A DNA stretch of 64,000 nt, from contig BPJU01000003.1 in assembly GCA_026004775.1 (NCBI GenBank), forward strand, positions 1 through 64,000, given 5' to 3'. This DNA comes from Pirellulaceae bacterium (GTDB lineage Bacteria > Planctomycetota > Planctomycetia > Pirellulales > Pirellulaceae). Below the pieces are notes generated by a model that ran no database searches, was not told the DNA's origin, and was given only the letters and a program-made list of their open reading frames with translations. This document shows, one piece after another, positions 55,107 through 64,000 of this stretch; the first letter of the stretch is position 1, and every line of letters begins with the position of its first letter. The position numbers and the translations under genes were made by a program.

Positions 55107-55110
55107 GCCG

Positions 55111-55743
55111 TCACCGCCTGGACAGGGCGTTGCTTTCGACCAGTGCCACGAAATTCCTCAGCAGGCGCAACCCTCGGACCTGACTCTTTTCCGGATGAAA
55201 CTGCGTCGCGTAGAGATTGCCCCGCCGCACCATGGCACAGAACGGCCCCCCATAGTCGCTTTCGAGCAGCACAACGGAGCGGTCTTCGGGAACCGCGTAA
55301 TAAGAATGGACAAAATAGAAAAAGCTGCCATCGGGAATGCCGTCCAGAATCGGATCCTCAAAACGGCGCTGTACTTGATTCCAGCCCATGTGAGGTATTT
55401 TCAATCCTTTGTCCGATGGGAATCGGACAACTTCGCCGGGCAACACCCCTAAACCTCGGTGTTTGCCGTCTTCGTAGCTATAATCGAACAGCAACTGCAA
55501 GCCCAGGCAGATTCCCAGGAACGGTCGATCGGTGGCGATATACTGTTTGAGCGCCTCGACGAGACCTCGCCGTTGCAGTTCGGCCATCGCATCGGCGAAG
55601 GCTCCCACACCCGGCAGTACCACCGCGTCGGCTTCGAGAACCTCGACCGGATCGCTGCTGATGACCGCCGCCGTCCCCAGCCGTTCGAAAGCCTTCTGCA
55701 CGCTGCGAAGGTTCCCCATTTGATAATCGACAATGGCAATCAT
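55111..55743 (-). CDS. hisH: Imidazole glycerol phosphate synthase, glutaminase subunit HisH
   Basis: 210 residues. Class I glutamine amidotransferase: oxyanion strand and Cys nucleophile in PFLGICLGLQLLF (Cys near 80), and the His/Glu pair in TQFHPEKSQ (near 185). It supplies ammonia to HisF for histidine and purine-precursor synthesis. HisF is not adjacent; hisA lies about 880 bases away on the other strand. The start at 55743 gives the family's MIAIVDYQMGNL beginning; an upstream Met adds 8 residues. Confidence 0.93.
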   Translation of the reverse strand: MIAIVDYQMGNLRSVQKAFERLGTAAVISSDPVEVLEADAVVLPGVGAFADAMAELQRRGLVEALKQYIATDRPFLGICLGLQLLFDYSYEDGKHRGLGVLPGEVVRFPSDKGLKIPHMGWNQVQRRFEDPILDGIPDGSFFYFVHSYYAVPEDRSVVLLESDYGGPFCAMVRRGNLYATQFHPEKSQVRGLRLLRNFVALVESNALSRR

Positions 55744-56620
55744 GCGGTCCATTCTAATGGCAGGCACCCGGCTGAGCCAAGGGTAGCTTTGTTCGCCCCC
55801 CTGCCAGCGACATATGCTCCCTAAGCCATCCTCCGGTGTTGGCCTTAGCCACAGAGGGCACAGCTATGGGCATTAGCCACAGAGGACACAGAGAGCACAG
55901 AGTATGTTTGACCAGGACAGCGGCCTGGGCTATCTAATGGGACAGTGCCACTTGTGTCTAAAAGTCGTTGTGAAATGGGGCCTTACACGATTTGAAAATT
56001 AGCGATCCTCCGCGAAACCTAAATTGGGGAAGAACTCACGGAGGCTCGCTAAGACAACTTTAAAAGAAATCAAGAATCTCGGGAAACATGGTAACGCCGC
56101 TGGGCGGCTTTGTCGAATGTTGATGTGGATGCGAATGATGTGCGATTTGTCTTAATGCGCCGGGAAAAAGCGAAACGCAGCGGTATCGAGCCGCGAAGCG
56201 GCGAGACGGATTTAGCCGCGGGCGTAAGCCCGCGGATACGGAGGCGATGCGTCTTGCGTCCCCTAGGCTAACTGTGGTAACGCCGCTGGGCGGCTTTGTC
56301 GAATGTTGATGTGGATGCGAATGATGTGCGATTTGTTTTAATGCGCCGGGAAAAGCGAAACGCAGCGGTATCGAGCCGCGAAGCGGCGAGACGGATTTAG
56401 CCGCGGGCGTAAGCCCGCGGATACGGAGGCGATGCGTCTTGCGTCCCCTAGGCTAACTGTGGGGACGCGGCTACGCGGCTTATCACACAGAGCCGTGTCG
56501 AGCACCCGCAATGAGTCGCCGTTCCTCTGCTTGCGAGTCGTCCGGTGTTTTGGCATACTGCGCGTTTTCGGCTTGAGTCGAATCGTTGGCGTTGTCAACG
56601 AACACGTCCCTGCGATACCT
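55744..56620. other. Divergent intergenic region with repeats between hisH and hisA
   Basis: Contains a CCACAGAGG-type repeated patch (55850-55905, phrases GCCACAGAGGACACAGAG) and the 186-bp tandem duplication at 56090-56461. 55906-56089 is unremarkable. No gene supported. Confidence 0.6.
56090..56461. repeat. 186-bp tandem duplication with REP hairpin
   Basis: 56090-56275 and 56276-56461 are near-identical (one T/C change and one base missing in an A-run in the second copy). Each copy contains GCCGCGGGCGTAAGCCCGCGG, a hairpin of 7-8 base arms around CGTAAG, a repeat form widespread in planctomycete genomes. The near identity indicates a recent duplication. Confidence 0.9.
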
Positions 56621-57379
56621 ATGAGGCGTGGCTTGCGTATTTGGCCGGCAATCGATCTGTGTGGCGGAAAGTGCGTCAGGCTGGTGCAAGGTGACTTTGC
56701 CCGCCGAACCGTGTTTTCCGACGATCCAGTCGAAATGGCTCGCCGCTGGCGCGACCTGGGCGCAAGACGCCTGCATGTGGTCGATCTGGACGCAGCACGA
56801 CACGGGACGCCCGTTCACGTCGATCAGGTGCAACAGATCGTCGAACAGGTGGGGCTACCGGTCCAGCTCGGCGGCGGCATTCGTGATGAATCGGCCGTGC
56901 AGCGGTGGCTGGAGGCTGGTGTGGCTCGGCTGGTGATCGGCACGCGTGCGGCGGTAGACCCGGCTTGGCTGCGCGACGTCAGCCAGCGCTACCCGGGACG
57001 GTTAGTCCTGGGGATCGACGTGCGCGAGGGACGTGTGGCTCGAGACGGCTGGGAGCAGGTGAGTCAGTGGTCCGCCGAAGAACTGCTGGAACAATTCGCC
57101 GATGCACCGCTGGCAGGGATTGTCTTCACCGAAATCAGTCGCGACGGCCTGCTGGCAGGACCCGATTGGGAAGCCATCGATCGACTGTGCCGTCGCACCT
57201 GCCATAAAGTGATCGCATCCGGTGGGATCCGCAGCGTCGAAGATGTCCAACGGCTCGCCCAGTTGCCCGTCGACGGGTGTATTATTGGTCGAGCGCTGTA
57301 CGAGGGGCGAATCCGATGGGAAGAATTGTCCGAATGGGATGAGCCGGAACCTCGTGAGCCCGCAGATGTGGGCCGATAG
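56621..57379 (+). CDS. hisA: ProFAR isomerase HisA
   Basis: 252 residues, (beta/alpha)8 barrel. Catalytic Asp of the N-terminal half in PAIDLCGGKCVRLVQGD (near residue 10) and of the C-terminal half in LGIDVREG (near 131); GGGIRDES and ASGGIRSVED are the two phosphate-binding loops. Converts ProFAR to PRFAR in histidine biosynthesis, upstream of HisF/HisH. The ATG at 56621 gives the family N-terminus; the long in-frame stretch upstream is repeat sequence. Separated from hisH and oppositely oriented. Confidence 0.93.
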   Translation: MRRGLRIWPAIDLCGGKCVRLVQGDFARRTVFSDDPVEMARRWRDLGARRLHVVDLDAARHGTPVHVDQVQQIVEQVGLPVQLGGGIRDESAVQRWLEAGVARLVIGTRAAVDPAWLRDVSQRYPGRLVLGIDVREGRVARDGWEQVSQWSAEELLEQFADAPLAGIVFTEISRDGLLAGPDWEAIDRLCRRTCHKVIASGGIRSVEDVQRLAQLPVDGCIIGRALYEGRIRWEELSEWDEPEPREPADVGR

Positions 57380-57520
57380 CTCCGGCTGTCGAACTTGCGT
57401 CCCCCCGATCGACGGCGGCTCACCGATCGAGCTGTGCCGGGGCACTTCGACAGCGGCTCGACTTCGATCCAGGAAAGCGCATCAGAATTGGGCGTTAAAC
57501 CAGAGGAAGGAAACGCAGCA

Positions 57521-59617
57521 ATGACCTCTCGCGATGTGACCCGTATCCGCAATGTGGCCCTGTGTGGGCACGGTTCGTCCGGCAAAACTACGCTCGTCGA
57601 TAAGTTGCTGGTGCATACCGGCGCGGTCAACGCCCAACCGAGTGTCGACGAGGGAACGAGCATCTGCGATTTCGATCCGGAAGAAAAGGCTCACAAGTAC
57701 ACCATCGAGTCGAAGGTGGTTCATCTGGAGCATGGGCCATACCGATTGCATCTGATCGACACTCCGGGTTACCCGGATTTCATCGGCCAGACGATCGGGG
57801 CCTTACGGGCCGTGGATTTGGCTTTGATCGTGATCAATGCTCCGGCCGGCATCGAGGTCAATACGCGGCGGGTCTTTGAAGAGGCCGGGAAGGCGGGAGT
57901 GGGCCGGGCCATTGTCATCAACAAAATGGACATGGAAAACATCGATTTCCCGGCCCTGGTTCATGCCATCCGCGAACTGTGGGGGCCTCGCTGTGTCCTG
58001 TTCAACGTGCCGGTCGGCCATGGTCACGAATTCCGCGGCGTGGTCAGCACACTTCAAGAAGGTGTGCCGTCCGATGGGGCATTGATGGACCCGAACGAGA
58101 TCCGCCAACCGCTCATCGAATCGATCATCGAAGTAGACGAAGAGGTCATGGAGCGCTATTTCGAAGGCCAGATGCCGACACAGGAAGAGCTTTCGCGGCT
58201 TATCGTGCGTTCCGTAGCGGCCGGCACGCTGATACCGATCGTCTGTTGTGCCGGCAAGACCGGTGTGGGCCTTGCGGAGCTCCTGGACGCGGTGGTCTTT
58301 TTCGGCCCGTCGCCGGCCGATATCCGCCGTACAGCTTCACGCGACTCGGAAGAGATCGAAATCAATCCCGACCCCGCCGGGCCGCTCATCGCCCAAGTCT
58401 TCAAGACGCGCATCGACCCGTTCGTGCAGAAACTGAGCTATATCCGGGTCTTTTCGGGGGTACTGAAAAAGGACATGACCGTGCCGACCACCGGCTCCCG
58501 CAAAGGCACAAAGCTCGGTCCACTGCTGAAAGTTCAGGCCAGCGAAAGCCAGCCGGTCGAAGAAGCGGGGCCCGGCGATATCGTGGCGATCGCCAAAATG
58601 GAAGAATTGCATATCGGTACCGTTCTGGGCGACTGGCAGCTTCCCCCCATCCAATTCCCGTCACCGATGGTCGGATTGGCTGTCAGTCCGAAAAGCCGAG
58701 GTGACGAAACGAAACTGTCGGGGGCTTTGCAGAAGGTGGTCGAAGAAGACCCGACCTTCCGGCTGGAGCGCGACTCGCAGACCAAAGAATTGGTGATGAT
58801 GGGGATGAGCGAGTTGCATTTGACGATAGTGCGCGAGCGGCTGGCGCGGCGGGAAAAACTGGAGGTCGAGACCAAGGAGCCGAAGATCCCGTATCGAGAA
58901 ACGATCCAGGCGCCGGCCGAAGGAATGTATCGGCACAAGAAACAGACCGGCGGCCGCGGCCAATTCGGTGAAGTGCATATCCGCATGTTCCCGCTTCCCC
59001 GAGGAACGGATATCGCCGCTTTCGCCACCAAAGAGCGATTCCCGCAGATGAAAGAGTACCACTACGACCCGGAATACAATTTTCTCTGGGTGGACTCGAT
59101 TGTCGGCGGGGTGATTCCCGGCAATTTCATGCCGGCCGTCGAAAAGGGTTTTCGCGACCGGATCGAACGCGGCGTGATTGCCGGCTACCGCATCCAGGAT
59201 GTGGGTGTGGAAGTTTTCTTTGGCAAGCACCATCCGGTCGACAGCTCGGAAGCCGCTTTCCGCACCGCCGCCTCGATGGCATTCCGCAATGTGTTCCAGC
59301 AGGCCAGACCGTGTCTTCTGGAACCGATCGTGACGATGAGCATTACGGTACCCGAGGCCAGCGTCGGCGACGTGTATAGCGACATGTCGGCTCGCGGCGG
59401 CCGCGTTCTGGGAAGCGATGCTGCCGGTGGCGGCTGGCAAACCATTCGCGCGGAAGTTCCATTGCGAGAAGTGACCACGTACGCCCGCACGCTGTCGAGC
59501 ATCACCGGCGGGCAAGGCAGCTTCACCATGGAATTCAGCCACTACGCTGTGATGCCCGCCCACGTGCAGCAAGAAATCCTGGCCAAAGCCAAGCTGGAAG
59601 AAGAGGAAGAAGAATAG
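57521..59617 (+). CDS. Elongation factor G-like GTPase (EF-G paralogue)
   Basis: 698 residues with the full EF-G layout: GTPase G1 GHGSSGKTTL at about residues 12-21 (GHxxxGKT; EF-G proper has GHIDAGKT), DTPGYPDF (G3), NKMD (G4), then domains II to V with the loop SDMSARGGRVLGSD in place of the EF-G SLTSGRA/RG type and a Glu-rich tail. The altered G1 and the SSGKT are shared by the EF-G-like group (EF-G-2 of Thermus type), whose role is uncertain; canonical translocation is less likely than a ribosome-related accessory function. Start set by GAGGAAGG upstream of 57521. Confidence 0.87.
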   Translation: MTSRDVTRIRNVALCGHGSSGKTTLVDKLLVHTGAVNAQPSVDEGTSICDFDPEEKAHKYTIESKVVHLEHGPYRLHLIDTPGYPDFIGQTIGALRAVDLALIVINAPAGIEVNTRRVFEEAGKAGVGRAIVINKMDMENIDFPALVHAIRELWGPRCVLFNVPVGHGHEFRGVVSTLQEGVPSDGALMDPNEIRQPLIESIIEVDEEVMERYFEGQMPTQEELSRLIVRSVAAGTLIPIVCCAGKTGVGLAELLDAVVFFGPSPADIRRTASRDSEEIEINPDPAGPLIAQVFKTRIDPFVQKLSYIRVFSGVLKKDMTVPTTGSRKGTKLGPLLKVQASESQPVEEAGPGDIVAIAKMEELHIGTVLGDWQLPPIQFPSPMVGLAVSPKSRGDETKLSGALQKVVEEDPTFRLERDSQTKELVMMGMSELHLTIVRERLARREKLEVETKEPKIPYRETIQAPAEGMYRHKKQTGGRGQFGEVHIRMFPLPRGTDIAAFATKERFPQMKEYHYDPEYNFLWVDSIVGGVIPGNFMPAVEKGFRDRIERGVIAGYRIQDVGVEVFFGKHHPVDSSEAAFRTAASMAFRNVFQQARPCLLEPIVTMSITVPEASVGDVYSDMSARGGRVLGSDAAGGGWQTIRAEVPLREVTTYARTLSSITGGQGSFTMEFSHYAVMPAHVQQEILAKAKLEEEEEE

Positions 59618-59707
59618 GCCGCCGAAAGCAACCCGCCGTCTGGTGGCGACCGAAGTTGCTCGAAGCCAAAAAGCTCGGGCCTTTCACACCGGCTCGGCGC
59701 GGCTCGG

Positions 59708-60667
59708 TCAAATTTGGTACGTGGCGGTTTGCGGTTCGGTTTTGGAGCGGACGCGCAACCGCGGCTCCTCCATCACCACCGTGCTGTACGGAGCAACGCT
59801 TCGCGTCAGCCACACGCTGGAACCGATCACCGAATCGTGGCCGATCACCGTATCGCCACCCAGAATCGTGGCGTTGGCATAAATCACCACCCGATCCTCA
59901 ATCGTCGGATGCCGCTTGCGGTTGCGAATCAGCTTGCCCGTTTCATCCCGCGGGAAACTCAAGGCTCCCAGCGTCACGCCCTGATAAAGTTTCACATAGT
60001 TGCCGATGACACACGTTTCCCCGATCACTACTCCCGTACCGTGATCGATGAAAAAGTGGCTTCCGATCTGAGCACCCGGATGGATGTCGATACCGGTTTC
60101 ACGATGAGCCCATTCGGTCATCATCCGAGGGATGAACGGCACGCCCAGCTTCCACAGTTCATGCGCCAGACGATACACCGTAATCGCATCGAACCCCGGA
60201 TAGCAGAAGATCACTTCATCCAGACCGCGGCAGGCCGGATCGCCATCGTACGCTGCCTGAGCATCCGTGGCCAAAATCTCCCGTAACTCCGGCAACCGTT
60301 CCAAAAAAGCCACCGTGATCGCCTGGCCCTTGGCCTCATAGTCGACACGACTTTCCTGGCAATTGTGGCTCGTCGTCACACGATCTTCGTGCTGCAAAGC
60401 CCGGGCAATCTGAGTCGTGAGCCGATCGTGAAGGCTGTCGATCAGCGACCCCACATAATAGGTGATGTTGCCGTGGTGCAAACCCTCGCGGCGCCGGTAG
60501 CCCGGATACAAGATCTCTTTCAGATCCGCCAGCGCTGCAATCACTTCCTCGTACCGCGGAAGAGGGCAGTGTCCCAAGTGGCTCGCCTTGCCGATCGAAC
60601 GGTACGTCGCCACGATCCGGTCGGTCAACCGGGGCAGTTGCTCTTTTAATCTCAAGTCCGTAGCCAT
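59708..60667 (-). CDS. cysE: Serine O-acetyltransferase (EpsC/CysE type)
   Basis: 319 residues. An N-terminal helical domain with a conserved [14 protein letters not shown]-like stretch and a left-handed beta-helix C-terminal part with hexapeptide repeats ([38 protein letters not shown]), including the catalytic His/Asp pair. It makes O-acetylserine for cysteine synthesis. The longer N-terminus than CysE of enterobacteria matches the EpsC form used in many bacteria. GGTGAGGA upstream of 60667 supports the start. No cysteine synthase next to it. Confidence 0.9.
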   Translation of the reverse strand: MATDLRLKEQLPRLTDRIVATYRSIGKASHLGHCPLPRYEEVIAALADLKEILYPGYRRREGLHHGNITYYVGSLIDSLHDRLTTQIARALQHEDRVTTSHNCQESRVDYEAKGQAITVAFLERLPELREILATDAQAAYDGDPACRGLDEVIFCYPGFDAITVYRLAHELWKLGVPFIPRMMTEWAHRETGIDIHPGAQIGSHFFIDHGTGVVIGETCVIGNYVKLYQGVTLGALSFPRDETGKLIRNRKRHPTIEDRVVIYANATILGGDTVIGHDSVIGSSVWLTRSVAPYSTVVMEEPRLRVRSKTEPQTATYQI

Positions 60668-61007
60668 CGTCGTGGTCCTCACCATAAAACAGCCAAGCGG
60701 CTGTCATGAGCATTTCGTCACGGAAACGAGCAAGAACACGCCGGCCGCTAACAACACGAGCGACAACAGCAACAGCTACACGAGCCGATGCTGGTGAGGA
60801 CGTGCCGGTGATGGTCCCAAAGAAAATGTGCCATGGGCCTACACTGCTCGCGCAACCCAAAACCGACCTCTCTCCTTCCGAAGCGCATCGTACCGCCGCG
60901 TTCGGCTCGGAACAAGTGGGAGGTTCTTATTGTTGCATCGGCCACCGAGTGGGTGCTCCATGAAAAGTTTGGCACCGCCGCAAAGTCAAAATACTTCACG
61001 CTGCCGC
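60668..61007. other. Intergenic, upstream of the acetyltransferase gene
   Basis: 340 bases after the YfhO-like gene and before the acetyltransferase, same strand. No T-box, S-box or other recognisable cysteine-regulated leader seen, and no terminator hairpin with a T-run. Confidence 0.4.
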
Positions 61008-63932
61008 TCAGCCATACCTCATACGGGCAAACCGAATTACACTGAAGGTCGGACGCTTGTCGGCCCAGCAGATGAAACCCACGGCCAGCCACGCCATCAC
61101 GCTGCCGCCAATCAGGAGAGACTCATACGGCATCCTATAATCAAACCGCACATGCCAATATCCACTCGGTACGTGGGTGGCAAGCAGCAGTCCGCCGGCG
61201 CGGCAGACCGGCCTGCCCACCGGTGCCGGTGAATTACGATGTTCCGCTTGCCTTACCGGCCGGAGCTCTACTCGCCACCAGGAGTCGTACGATTGCCGCA
61301 GTACAAGCCAAGCCGCTGATTCCAGGCACACATCGAGCTCGATCCGCTGCGGTTCCCACCGCACCACTCTCCAGCCAGCCGGACCGTCGCTCGCCGCGGC
61401 GACTGGGTGGCTGGCAAGCTCCGAATGCGAAACCTTCGACGCCGCCGGCACCTCCACCGTCACAACGTCCGTTTGACGGTGCTTGACGGTCTTGCCCGCG
61501 GCTCGCGTACGGTTGCCCGTGAGAATATGCCACAAACCGGCCGATTGGAGGGAAACGAGTCGGACCTTGCGATGCAACTGAACGATAGGAGGTGGTTCGG
61601 GATTTGGAACGAGCAGGGCATGAGGCGAAACGGCCACCGCGCGGCCACCCAAAGCGCCCGGCCCAGCATGTCGAGCCGACTCCTGCACTACGGGCATCAA
61701 CAGACCATCGACGGGTGGCAATGGCACCTTGCTTTCGGGCTCCAGCAACTGATCGGTCGTGTCTTGCATTTCCGCGATCCACCTCAACCACCCGACCACG
61801 GTGGCGGATTCCGAAGAAGGAGCCACGCTGATGGGCGATTCCAACAAAGACGCAAATTTCGGGTAGAGCGTGTCTCGTTCCCAACGAACGATTTCCCGCA
61901 TCCGGTCAGGGGAACTTACACTGGCCCAGCGTTCCGGCCGTCGCGCCGGGTCGGCGCGCCAGAGTGCTACGGGTACTGCCACCGGCCCCGGCTTGGGCTC
62001 GGCTTCCTCCGGCAAAACACCCGACTCGCCATTCGGTGCGTAAGCCGCCAACCGGCGAAGGTCGAGGGTAAAAGCCTGCCATTCGCCGGCCGGGAGCGTT
62101 ACCCACTGCCACCGGTGAGCCAATGCCAGGTCAAGGGTATGAACGAGCAGTAACGCCACCCCGCAGCAGCGTGCGGCGGATGGCGACCGGCGCATCATCA
62201 GTAGAAACCCGAATGCGGCCAGACAGACGCCCTCGGTCTGCAACAACGATAAAAGCAGGTCGCGTCTGGCCCCCGAAGGGTCAATCGGGCCGAAGGACGT
62301 GTCGCGATATAGGTTGAGCCAAGACTCCCAGGCCGGCCCGAATAGCCATAGTCCCAAGCAGGCCACGACGAGCCCAGTGAAGCTGACGAGGGCAATTTGG
62401 CCGAGTCGCCGGGCGAGCAGTTCGAACGCTCCCTCGTGTAAACGGTCCCAGCCGGCGGCAGCCAGGTACGCCGCACACCAGCTTGCCATGACCATCCACT
62501 TCGATGGGTATCGAAACCAACCGTAGCCGGGCACGACACGCACCAGCAGCGAACTGAGACTTCCCCAATGTCCGGGCCAGTCGGTACCCAGAACGGCGTT
62601 GGCCAGGCTTCCCAGGCCGTATTGGCCTGCCGCTGCCAACACGCTGAACGCCAACACGCCCAGCATCCACCGACTTAATCGACAGCGCACGACGAGCGGG
62701 CCGACAGCCAGCAATCCGGCCGCCACCAAGGCTCCCTGATAAACCGAGGGGAACCACGTATCGCGTTCGCCCAAAGCTCGGCTCCAGCGATGCACGACCG
62801 GGTACGTCTTTCCCGAACTATTGCCCCACAACCACTCGATACTTCGCCACGCGGGAAACCCAAACCGGAATCGCTCGTCGCCGGCACCGGTACGCGGCCT
62901 GGGGGATGGTTCGGGACCGGGTTGCCATCCACGCTCGCCCTCCTCGTAAGGACCGCTCTGGTGGGCCTCACGCGTTTCGTAGGCCAGCGGCATTTGATCG
63001 AATCGGGCGGTCCGAGAGGAATCCGGCAGGAGGTGCAAGCTGGCGGCTAGCTGCGGCATGGCCAGTACTACAGCAACCGCGCACCAGGCAGCCCAACCGA
63101 GCAGATGAAAAGCGGCCTGCTGGAGGCGTTGACCACATGAACCGGTACCAGGCCAGATAGTCACCAGCCCTACGAGTGCCACGTGGAGGGCCGTTTGTGG
63201 GTCACCTCCCAAAATCATCATCGCCACCGCACCGGCTCCTATCAGCCAGGCGGGCAACGACACATAGGTCTGTCCGGACACGGTCGTGGCAAGCTGGGAC
63301 GCAGAGGTGGCAACCGGCTTGGACGGCGGCCGGCACGGCGCCAACCCTCCACCCCCTCTTAGTGCTAGCCCCACGGGATAAAAGGCCAAGGGTAGCCAGG
63401 AGCCGCTTACCAAGTAGGGGAGGTTGGCGTGCTGGGCGATCAAGTAGCCGCCGAAGGCATAGGCCAGAGCGCCGCCCACTGCCGCCAGCGGTCGGATCGC
63501 CCACCGCCGCAATACCCAATACGATCCGGCTAAAGCCAGGGCGTAGTGAAGGCCAAGGTATAACGCGAAAGACACCGCGGGACGAACGGGCAGCGACGCC
63601 AGTGCCGCCAGCGGATAGTACACGGCTGCCGTTGGATCAGCAGCCACACAGCGACCGAGATCTTCAGCCGGCTCCCATAACGGCACCCATCGGGCGGTCT
63701 GCTGGCGAAGCCTCGCCAGTCGACACCACCAGGGAAAATAGTAGTGACCTGCGTCCCGATACGCGCACACCTGATTCGTGATCAACAACGGGACCGCATA
63801 GCTCGACCAAAGGCAGATGGGGATAAGAACTGCCAGTCCCGCCACCCACCCGCGGGCACTCTGCTTTTTTCGCACGCCACGGGAAGCTGGCCACGAGTTG
63901 TCCGCATCTTCACTCTTCACAAGCGGCACCAT
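61008..63932 (-). CDS. YfhO-like multi-span membrane protein
   Basis: 974 residues, about 12-13 membrane helices across the first 650 residues and a periplasmic beta-rich domain of about 300 residues near the C-terminus, ending in a final helix. The early YRDAGHYYFPWW segment (acidic residue plus Tyr pair in the first loop) and AFGGYLIAQHANLPYL are features of the YfhO family, GT-C-like enzymes thought to transfer sugars from lipid-linked donors to cell-surface polymers. The substrate is unknown. GGCGAG just before the ATG at 63932. Last gene of the window. Confidence 0.82.
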   Translation of the reverse strand: MVPLVKSEDADNSWPASRGVRKKQSARGWVAGLAVLIPICLWSSYAVPLLITNQVCAYRDAGHYYFPWWCRLARLRQQTARWVPLWEPAEDLGRCVAADPTAAVYYPLAALASLPVRPAVSFALYLGLHYALALAGSYWVLRRWAIRPLAAVGGALAYAFGGYLIAQHANLPYLVSGSWLPLAFYPVGLALRGGGGLAPCRPPSKPVATSASQLATTVSGQTYVSLPAWLIGAGAVAMMILGGDPQTALHVALVGLVTIWPGTGSCGQRLQQAAFHLLGWAAWCAVAVVLAMPQLAASLHLLPDSSRTARFDQMPLAYETREAHQSGPYEEGERGWQPGPEPSPRPRTGAGDERFRFGFPAWRSIEWLWGNSSGKTYPVVHRWSRALGERDTWFPSVYQGALVAAGLLAVGPLVVRCRLSRWMLGVLAFSVLAAAGQYGLGSLANAVLGTDWPGHWGSLSSLLVRVVPGYGWFRYPSKWMVMASWCAAYLAAAGWDRLHEGAFELLARRLGQIALVSFTGLVVACLGLWLFGPAWESWLNLYRDTSFGPIDPSGARRDLLLSLLQTEGVCLAAFGFLLMMRRSPSAARCCGVALLLVHTLDLALAHRWQWVTLPAGEWQAFTLDLRRLAAYAPNGESGVLPEEAEPKPGPVAVPVALWRADPARRPERWASVSSPDRMREIVRWERDTLYPKFASLLESPISVAPSSESATVVGWLRWIAEMQDTTDQLLEPESKVPLPPVDGLLMPVVQESARHAGPGALGGRAVAVSPHALLVPNPEPPPIVQLHRKVRLVSLQSAGLWHILTGNRTRAAGKTVKHRQTDVVTVEVPAASKVSHSELASHPVAAASDGPAGWRVVRWEPQRIELDVCLESAAWLVLRQSYDSWWRVELRPVRQAEHRNSPAPVGRPVCRAGGLLLATHVPSGYWHVRFDYRMPYESLLIGGSVMAWLAVGFICWADKRPTFSVIRFARMRYG

Positions 63933-64000
63933 GTCTCGCCTTTTCGCGGCAACCCAGCCGGTTACGCTCGCGACAGTCGCTCAACTCCGGGTAAGCCTGA

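Noticed and set aside
1-64000. tRNA, rRNA, CRISPR array or replication origin
   Set aside because: No cloverleaf with conserved TTCRANNC, no rRNA-like conserved blocks, no regularly spaced short repeats with unique spacers and no DnaA-box cluster were recognised; the only tandem repeats have near-identical units throughout.

Overview
The window reads as a chromosomal segment of a planctomycete-like bacterium (Planctomycetota, possibly near the Pirellulales; inferred, not proven). Supporting signs are a serine/threonine kinase fused to an Hsp70 domain, a sulfatase, many intergenic REP-like repeats, a 3-domain ABC-2 permease style and a mix of plain housekeeping genes (clpX, argG, hisH, hisA, comEC, epsC-type cysE) scattered singly rather than in classical operons.

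Layout. 1-3200 is a repeat and transposon zone: four ~150-bp tandem repeats, an apparently intact IS110-type transposase and a wrecked IS3-type element. 3362-24342 is a 21-kb, 14-gene, single-strand, translationally coupled accessory operon. 24361-26504 is a decayed IS66-type element that still has perfect 20-bp terminal inverted repeats. From 26611 to the end the window is ordinary core-like chromosome: XdhC-like protein, a frameshifted KDPG aldolase, ClpX, glycosyltransferases, an aminotransferase, a cytochrome P460-like protein, a kinase-Hsp70 fusion with two compensating frameshifts, then a five-gene minus-strand run (comEC, lactonase, argG, ABC permease, small lipoprotein), a sulfatase-prolyl oligopeptidase fusion with an isomerase and an oxidoreductase, hisH/hisA, an EF-G paralogue, a serine acetyltransferase and a large YfhO-like membrane protein.

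The accessory operon is the notable item. In order it encodes two paralogous vWA proteins, a small WXG100-like helical protein, a coiled-coil protein with a C-terminal PD-(D/E)XK nuclease signature, two small unknown proteins, a 1059-residue protein with a coiled coil followed by three FtsK-like ATPase modules (EssC-like order but no membrane segments), a third vWA protein, a PP2C phosphatase, a protein kinase with a zinc ribbon, a UPF1/DNA2-like SF1 helicase, a winged-helix protein carrying a HEPN-like R-x4-H motif, a long coiled-coil McrB-like AAA+ protein and a DUF2357-like (McrC-partner type) protein with an embedded cold-shock-like domain. The vWA + PP2C + kinase core matches the published TerY-P triad; the combination with type VII secretion-like parts, a nuclease and an McrB/DUF2357 pair looks like a composite conflict (probably antiphage) system that I do not recognise as a named one. 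It is bounded by IS elements on both sides and is visibly less GC-rich than the genes to its right, consistent with acquisition by transfer. My working model (inference): a vWA/kinase/phosphatase switch controls cytoplasmic motor ATPases and helicase that detect or process foreign nucleic acid, and the PD-(D/E)XK and HEPN-like proteins supply the damaging activity.

Three single-base indels in otherwise well-preserved genes (one in the aldolase, two in the kinase-Hsp70 gene), all in short homopolymers, suggest residual assembly errors rather than true decay.
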